From NCBI GenBank assembly GCA_037447655.1, contig JBBHKE010001185.1, positions 82,911 to 146,910 on the forward strand: a DNA stretch of 64,000 nt, given 5' to 3'. Of this stretch, positions 58,762 to 64,000 are shown one piece after another. Positions within the stretch are counted from its first letter, which is position 1. Every line of letters starts with the position of its first letter. Below the pieces are notes generated by a model. That model searched no databases, was not told where the DNA came from, and saw only the letters and a list, made by a program, of their open reading frames with translations. This DNA comes from Zygnema cylindricum (Eukaryota > Streptophyta > Zygnematophyceae > Zygnematales > Zygnemataceae). A program made the position numbers and the translations under genes.

Positions 58762-59440
58762 AGAATAATTGTAGGACGACCTCCAAAAAAATCTATATTT
58801 TTTAAGAAATAGTTTGGGAATTAGCACTTTGAGCTTGAGAAGCAATGATGGACTTTTTGAGGCTTACACTTCTTGTCTAAGCACATGTTGGTTCCATAAT
58901 TAAAAAAAAAAAAAAAAACTTACCGATGCGATGTTTGATAGGTTTATCACCGACGTTCTCCATTTGTTGCCCGTTGATGTTCTGCGATGTCAATGTATCA
59001 ATTGTCACAATTCTTTTATGTTAGCCATTTGTGTTGTTGATCCATTAAGAGTAAGGGTTCCAAACCTTAGGTTGAGGGTTTCGGGTTTAGGTTATTAGGA
59101 TTTCCGTTTAGTCTGTATGCTTCCTTTCAGTACACAATTGTCATGTTATAAATCCGACGTTATAAATCCGACGGTTTCGATGGAACTGTAAGATTCTAAT
59201 GTTCCAATTTTCGCTCTCCAAATGAAAATCGGACACGCGTGCATGGAAAAAAGTCCATTAAACAGCGGAAAAAAACATTAACGTTAATAGTGATCCACGG
59301 TAGTATTATTGCTTATAGGGAGTAAAGTGTAATTTGTACATACTGCAACAAAAATGTGCATAATGATCGTGAAGTACATGTAAGCTATATGACAAGTAAT
59401 CCGTTAACCAATGATAGACTTGCATTAGCATTTGGTTATA
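58762..59440. other. Downstream flank of the glycosyltransferase gene
   Basis: Contains an A-run at about 58901-58918. At 59255-59300 a fragment (AAAAAAACATTAACGTTAATAGTG) resembles the right arm of the 61.8-kb palindromic element. A similar fragment lies in intron 4 at about 58334-58364. No gene recognised. Confidence 0.45.
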
Positions 59441-59444
59441 TACT

Positions 59445-59690
59445 ACTCAAAACAATTTTTTTAACCTTTTTTAGCGTTGTTTTAACCTTTGTTCTAAACG
59501 TTGTTTTTAACCATTGTTTTAATCGTTGTTTTAACCATTGTTTTAACCAGAGTTTTAACCATCGTTTTGACTATTGTTTTAACAGTTGTTATTACCATTG
59601 TTATGACTTTAACCATTGTCTTAACCATTGTTATAACTTTATACGTTGTTATAACCATTGTTTTAATCTTTGTTGCTTTGGGTGGACCCG
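59445..59690. repeat. Degenerate 12-bp tandem repeat
   Basis: About 18 units of a GTTTTAACCATT-type sequence, with variants. Confidence 0.75.
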
Positions 59691-59799
59691 TTTAAACCCA
59701 ATGCTAGCAATGACAGAATAATCTAATTGTAAATAACCCATTTTTTAAACAATAAAGAAAAAATAAGGATGTGTAACGACCGTGAGGTCCATTGTCGTA

Positions 59800-60260
59800 G
59801 TGATAAAGTGAGGGAGGAAGGGGAGAGAGGGAGAGGGGGAGAGGGACAGGGAGAGGGAGAGGGCGAGCGAAGGGGGAGGGGGGGGGGGAGGGGAAGAGCC
59901 TACTCGCTGTGCATCTGAGCTAGTCTGTGAAGTCCATCTCTGCTGTCAGCCAGTCTTGGGTTTGGGCCCCACCTCCTCTCAATTTGAGAAAGAGAGGGAG
60001 AGGGAGAGAAGAGACAAGGGAGAGCCCTCAGAGGCTATTTTCTCTAAAGCCTTGCATACAGACTCCATTTCCTCTCTGAAACAAAAAAAAGTAAGAGGAA
60101 AAGAAAACGGAAAAGGAAAAGGAAAAAGAAAAGGAAAAGGTTAGGATTTCCTTCTCTTCGAAAAGCAAAACGAAAAAAAAATACTTTTGCTCGATGAAGG
60201 AGTCAAGAAAAGGAAAAAAAAAGTGGGGATGGGGGGTGGAGGGGAGGGGAAAGGGGAAAA
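59800..60260. repeat. Purine-rich low-complexity DNA
   Basis: GGGAGA/GGAGGG runs (59810-59895, 59990-60025) and GGAAAA runs (60095-60255). No coding evidence. Confidence 0.75.
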
Positions 60261-61793
60261 AAAAGATATACAAAGCGAACTGAAGTGAAATTTCCAATAT
60301 GAAAATCCATTCAAAACGAGGAATTGTCATTAAAAATAATGATTTCTTATTGAAGCATATTAGTTATCACTGAGAAATGTCAAGTGTCATTTGAAAATAT
60401 GAATTGATAATGAAAAATTCTAACTGTTATTGAAAATTTAAAACTGTTTATGAAATTTTTTAGCTGTTATTGAAAACATGACCTGTTATTTAAATATTCA
60501 CAATGCCCTAAAAGTGGGAATACAAGTGAGCTGCGTTTGGGACTCAACCAGAAAATAAATAAATCAATCATTTTTCTAAAACCTAAAAAACCTGAAAATA
60601 TTTAAATTGTCACATAGTTTTAGACTGAATTCAGTGAGCTACTTCTAACCTTTTCTTTATGTGTTTCCAGAAAACTTAACGCCACACACCGGTATACTAT
60701 GCCGTAAATCGCTATTAGAGAAAAAAACAACTTAAATTAACGCGGTGTTTATGTTAATGATATGAAACCAAATTCAAAAATTATTAGTATGGAGTTATTA
60801 ATACAATTAAGAATAACATTCTTCTCCAAATGACGTGGCTGAGATTTTGTGATTTTGTGTGCCTTAGGATGAAGTAATTTGACACTTTGTACCTAATGGC
60901 AGCATCCTATTCGGTAAAGAACTAAAGATCCTAAGGGTGCGTCTCTGTGTGCTTAAGTAAGAGTTTTTTTCTGTCGTTTTCCTGTAAAACTTAGAGCCGT
61001 ACCGCGTAAGTTTCAACCGTACAATAAAATAGAAAAAAAGAGAAGTACATTTTGCGTCATCATCGAATTTAAAATGTACTACATGTTGTCGTCTTGTGTT
61101 TTTCGACCCACTTCGACGACAAAAAACGTCGTCGTCAACCTTATCTTTAAAATACAGGGCCGATGTGTTTTAAAATAAGGGATTTTCTATAAAGAAATAG
61201 GAACACGTATTCGCTCGTGTAATATTTTGTTCAAAAACTTCAAACGAATTCAAGCGACGTGGAAGTGTACACGATTCGCTATGTTTTGTCCGTTTTTGTC
61301 TAATACGTTTTTGTCCGTTTTGTCTAGTACACAGTTTATTTTGTTTTGTCCTTTTCCATTCGGTACGGATATTTTTTTTGCAGGGGTCTGAAGGTTCCTA
61401 TGCCATTTCACGTCGAGCGACAATAGACGCAAAGGCAAAACGCATCTTCTTCAACCGTGAAACGGCACAGGCTGGAGGGCGGTAGGTCTACAATCGAATA
61501 GGTCTACAATGTCACGAAAAGTCACGCGATGTCACAAGCAATTACGAAAAATAACGTGCATCATCATAGATTGTAGACGTTGACAGCCGTCATGGGCTTT
61601 GTCGACGTATACAATCGTCACGCCCTTAAGTGACAATTTCGTTTGGTACACATGGGGACACCCGAAATCCGGGTCCGCCGGATCTGCGCTAAAAAACAAA
61701 AAAAAAATCTCTAAGTTTGAAGTACATAGAGACGCACCCTAAGATCGCTCTACGAACATAAAAGAAAACGTCACTGCAAATATGCAAGAAATA
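60261..61793. other. Gene-free AT-rich DNA
   Basis: TGTTATTGAAAA-like words recur at 60330-60490. At 60699 a TATGCCGTAAATCGCTATTAG end resembles MITE termini. It could pair with TAATAGCGATTCAAGGTGTA at about 61980, but the match is short. Confidence 0.4.
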
Positions 61794-61981
61794 TTAGCGT
61801 CAATGTTGTTTTCGCCACTTGAAACATCTTTTCTCCGTACACACTTGTAGGATTGTGGATCTGACGGTTGCGGTTGAAAGGTAAGATTCTCAGCTTTCGA
61901 TTGGAGGTCTCGAATTGAAAATCCGACAAGTGTGTACGGAGAAAATATGTTTTAAGTGGCGAAAAAAACATTAGACGCTAA
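61794..61981. mobile_element. 188-bp palindromic (foldback/MITE-like) element
   Basis: Arms of about 54 bp are near-perfect inverted repeats: right arm reads CAAGTGTGTACGGAGAAAAT, continuing to AACATTAGACGCTAA. They enclose an 80-bp core. Partial relatives occur at 26.08-26.23, 58.3 and 59.26 kb. No clear target duplication was found. Confidence 0.65.
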
Positions 61982-64000
61982 TAGCGATTCAAGGTGTACC
62001 AAGCGTTTTAAACGCACGCATGACACGTCGAAAAAATAATGATATATGCGCACGGAACAAATGCAATTTTTTTAAAATGCGTTGACCAACTTTGACTCCA
62101 GTATAAAGTAAAAATACGAAAAACTCAAACACATTTAATCAAAAATGAAAAATAATACGACAACAGACAATCGAAACGAAACTACAAATAGCGACGATCT
62201 TGCCTCGTCGCTAAAAAAGTGAACCAAGCAACCAGCGAACCAGTGGCAAGGCTGTCTTTTCCGTACACATTCCGTACATTATTTCCGTACACGAAAGCTT
62301 TGAATTTTACGAAAATTTCAAAAAATGAAAAAAATAACGCATTTAAAAAAAAGGTGAAAATCCGTACGATCGGTACCTCTATGGCAAGAATGCTTCATAC
62401 CTCTATGGCAAGGCACGCGTCGTGACGAGATTTAAAGGAAGTTCTCATCGGACGAATCTTATGAAATACGTAGATTGCGCAATGGCGCGCACCACATAAT
62501 TATGACACACCGTCCGATAGGCAAGTTCGGACCGATAAAGATTTAAAAGAATCTACAAATGGACCACTATGACGGGGCGAAACTCGTCACGTATAAGTTT
62601 CAATGTTCGTGAAGACTTTTTGGAAAGAGATGCTTGTCTTCACTTGCATTTATTTATTAGTGTGTACAATTAGTATTATCCGATAATAGACAAATAGGGT
62701 TTGTCCGTTTGTATGAAACAGTAGACATACCATTGGTGAATTTAGCAAACATCAGATACATAGTCAGATCCGTTTAGAGTACCGTTGAATAGTACCATAA
62801 CGGACTATACTGATGTTCTGATTGGTCATGTAGGTAGTAGTAGAATTTGTTTGTGTAAATTGTAGGACTTTGGTCATTTTTATGTACAAGTCAAAAAATG
62901 CATGTTGCATGGGCATGGACAATGTCGTGTTTTATTATGTTTGCAAAACGTGCATGGTGTGTTTGTGTTTCATCACGATTTGTTTTGCCATCGTATGTTT
63001 ATATGTTTTGTAGATTAATTTTACAACATGCATTATATGTAAAGTGTTTGTGCACACTGTATATGGGCAGAATAATCATTGTGGGGCAATACTGTGACAA
63101 AAATAATTGTGTTGAAGTTTATTAGTTTATGCATGCTTGTTTAAAATGAGGGAAACCTGTTGTTTTTGAAAACTTAGTTTCGTGCGTACGGAGCGTTTCG
63201 TGCGTACGCGATGTTTCGTGCGTACGCATTTACGCGATATATTGTGGAGGTTCGAAAGAATTTATGGATTGGGGAATTAAATGTACACGTAAAATTAATG
63301 GAGTAATTGAGTGGCGAGAAATGTGAGAGGAAATGGACGGCGGATCGCGAAGCAATCCGACGTGAGATAATCGACGTTTCATATACGAAATGTTGAAAGT
63401 GTACATCGATCGTACGGAACATAATGTGCGACAGGCGGAATTTATGAAAAGGACGTCGCTGGTACGTAGAATCTATTTTGGACAGGTGTACCTTTATTTC
63501 GGCAGGCGGCATTTATGACGAAGTACGTGGTTGCGATACGGTACAGATTTGGATTGTAAAATATCATTTCGTCAAGTGGATGGAAGTGGCACGTGGCTCG
63601 ACATCAAGGGTGCCAAATAAGAGTGACGTACGGTGGATATAAGCCGCCGTTATTTTTTCAAGTAGTGGTGACGCGAAATCGCGTCAATCACACGATGTTT
63701 ATTTTGGACGTCCCGGATTCTTTGACGAAAATCAAGGAGTTTCGCTGAGTGACTCAGCATGACTCAGCATGACTCAGCATACGATTCTATGAGATTGCGT
63801 GTACTTTAAAATATTTGGAACAACAATGCTTTGTCTTATTTGTATTATTAAATTAGTGCTGATTATGACATTTATATTTAAGTGGTTAATTAGGGTTTCG
63901 ACACTTTAATTTATGTGTCGCATTTGCAGACAAGTGTACGCTTACGATTGCTTGACTCTCAGGTGTACGCTTACGATTAATTTGATTTAGTGACAGTTAC
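61982..64000. other. Gene-poor DNA with small direct repeats
   Basis: No gene supported. Three copies of GTTTCGTGCGTACG-like words lie at 63176-63226, three GACTCAGCAT units at 63752-63781, and a duplicated GTGTACGCTTACGATT at 63934 and 63963. Confidence 0.45.

Noticed and set aside
63752-63781. CRISPR-like or regulatory array of GACTCAGCAT
   Set aside because: Only three directly adjacent 10-bp units without spacers; a simple tandem repeat.

Overview
The window looks like nuclear DNA of a eukaryote with a repeat-rich genome. GT-AG introns split the one convincing host gene, most of the sequence is retrotransposon, and no bacterial-style operons appear. A green-lineage host (green or charophyte alga, or plant-like) is my best guess. 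The retroelement primer-binding sites are complementary to the anticodon arm of initiator tRNA-Met in the form I recall for plants. A Ty3/gypsy fragment carries a C-terminal PHD finger, and plant-type TTTAGGG heptamers occur near 53.6-54.0 kb. No species can be named from sequence alone.

Layout. 1-5.6 kb: AT-rich, gene-poor DNA with short TA-flanked inverted-repeat elements and small palindromes. 5.6-19.5 kb: a minus-strand Ty1/copia element (A), interrupted by a solo LTR of another family and by a second minus-strand copia element (B, target duplication GAAAA). 21.3-24.2 kb: a 2.8-kb minisatellite of a 9-bp unit, open in all six frames. 24.8-25.5 kb: the 3' end of a non-LTR-type retroelement ORF. 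26.5-27.0 kb: a TA-flanked MITE. 27.2-49.9 kb: nested plus-strand copia elements. C lies in D; H (target duplication CGTGG) lies in a remnant LTR of C; F is partial; E (target duplication CTTAC) lies in the LTR of F; F abuts a minus-strand LTR fragment G. 49.9-53.6 kb: a decayed Ty3/gypsy element with integrase, PHD finger and LTRs. 54.2-54.8 kb: a second copy of the 26.5-kb MITE. 55.1-55.25 kb: a small hAT-like MITE with an 8-bp target duplication. 55.5-58.8 kb: a five-exon gene for a predicted 334-residue secretory-pathway glycosyltransferase (GT34-like). 58.8-64 kb: low-complexity and palindromic DNA with no gene I can support.

Most copia-type elements share one architecture. Their LTRs are about 0.9-1.07 kb and end in TG...CA with 5-bp target duplications. 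A TATA-like box sits next to a GGTCA-N4-TGACC inverted repeat. A tRNA-like segment with a Pol III B box is always antisense to the element. The gag start codon lies inside the LTR, so the primer-binding site is itself coding. Every internal region has frameshifts or stops. E and H are the best preserved.

The most unusual observations are the antisense tRNA-like modules in ten LTR copies, the half-tRNA (anticodon-arm) priming sites, the near-perfect identity of the LTRs of A although the younger nested B has diverged LTRs (suggesting gene conversion), the PHD-tailed gypsy integrase, and a partial duplication of exon 3 in the glycosyltransferase gene.
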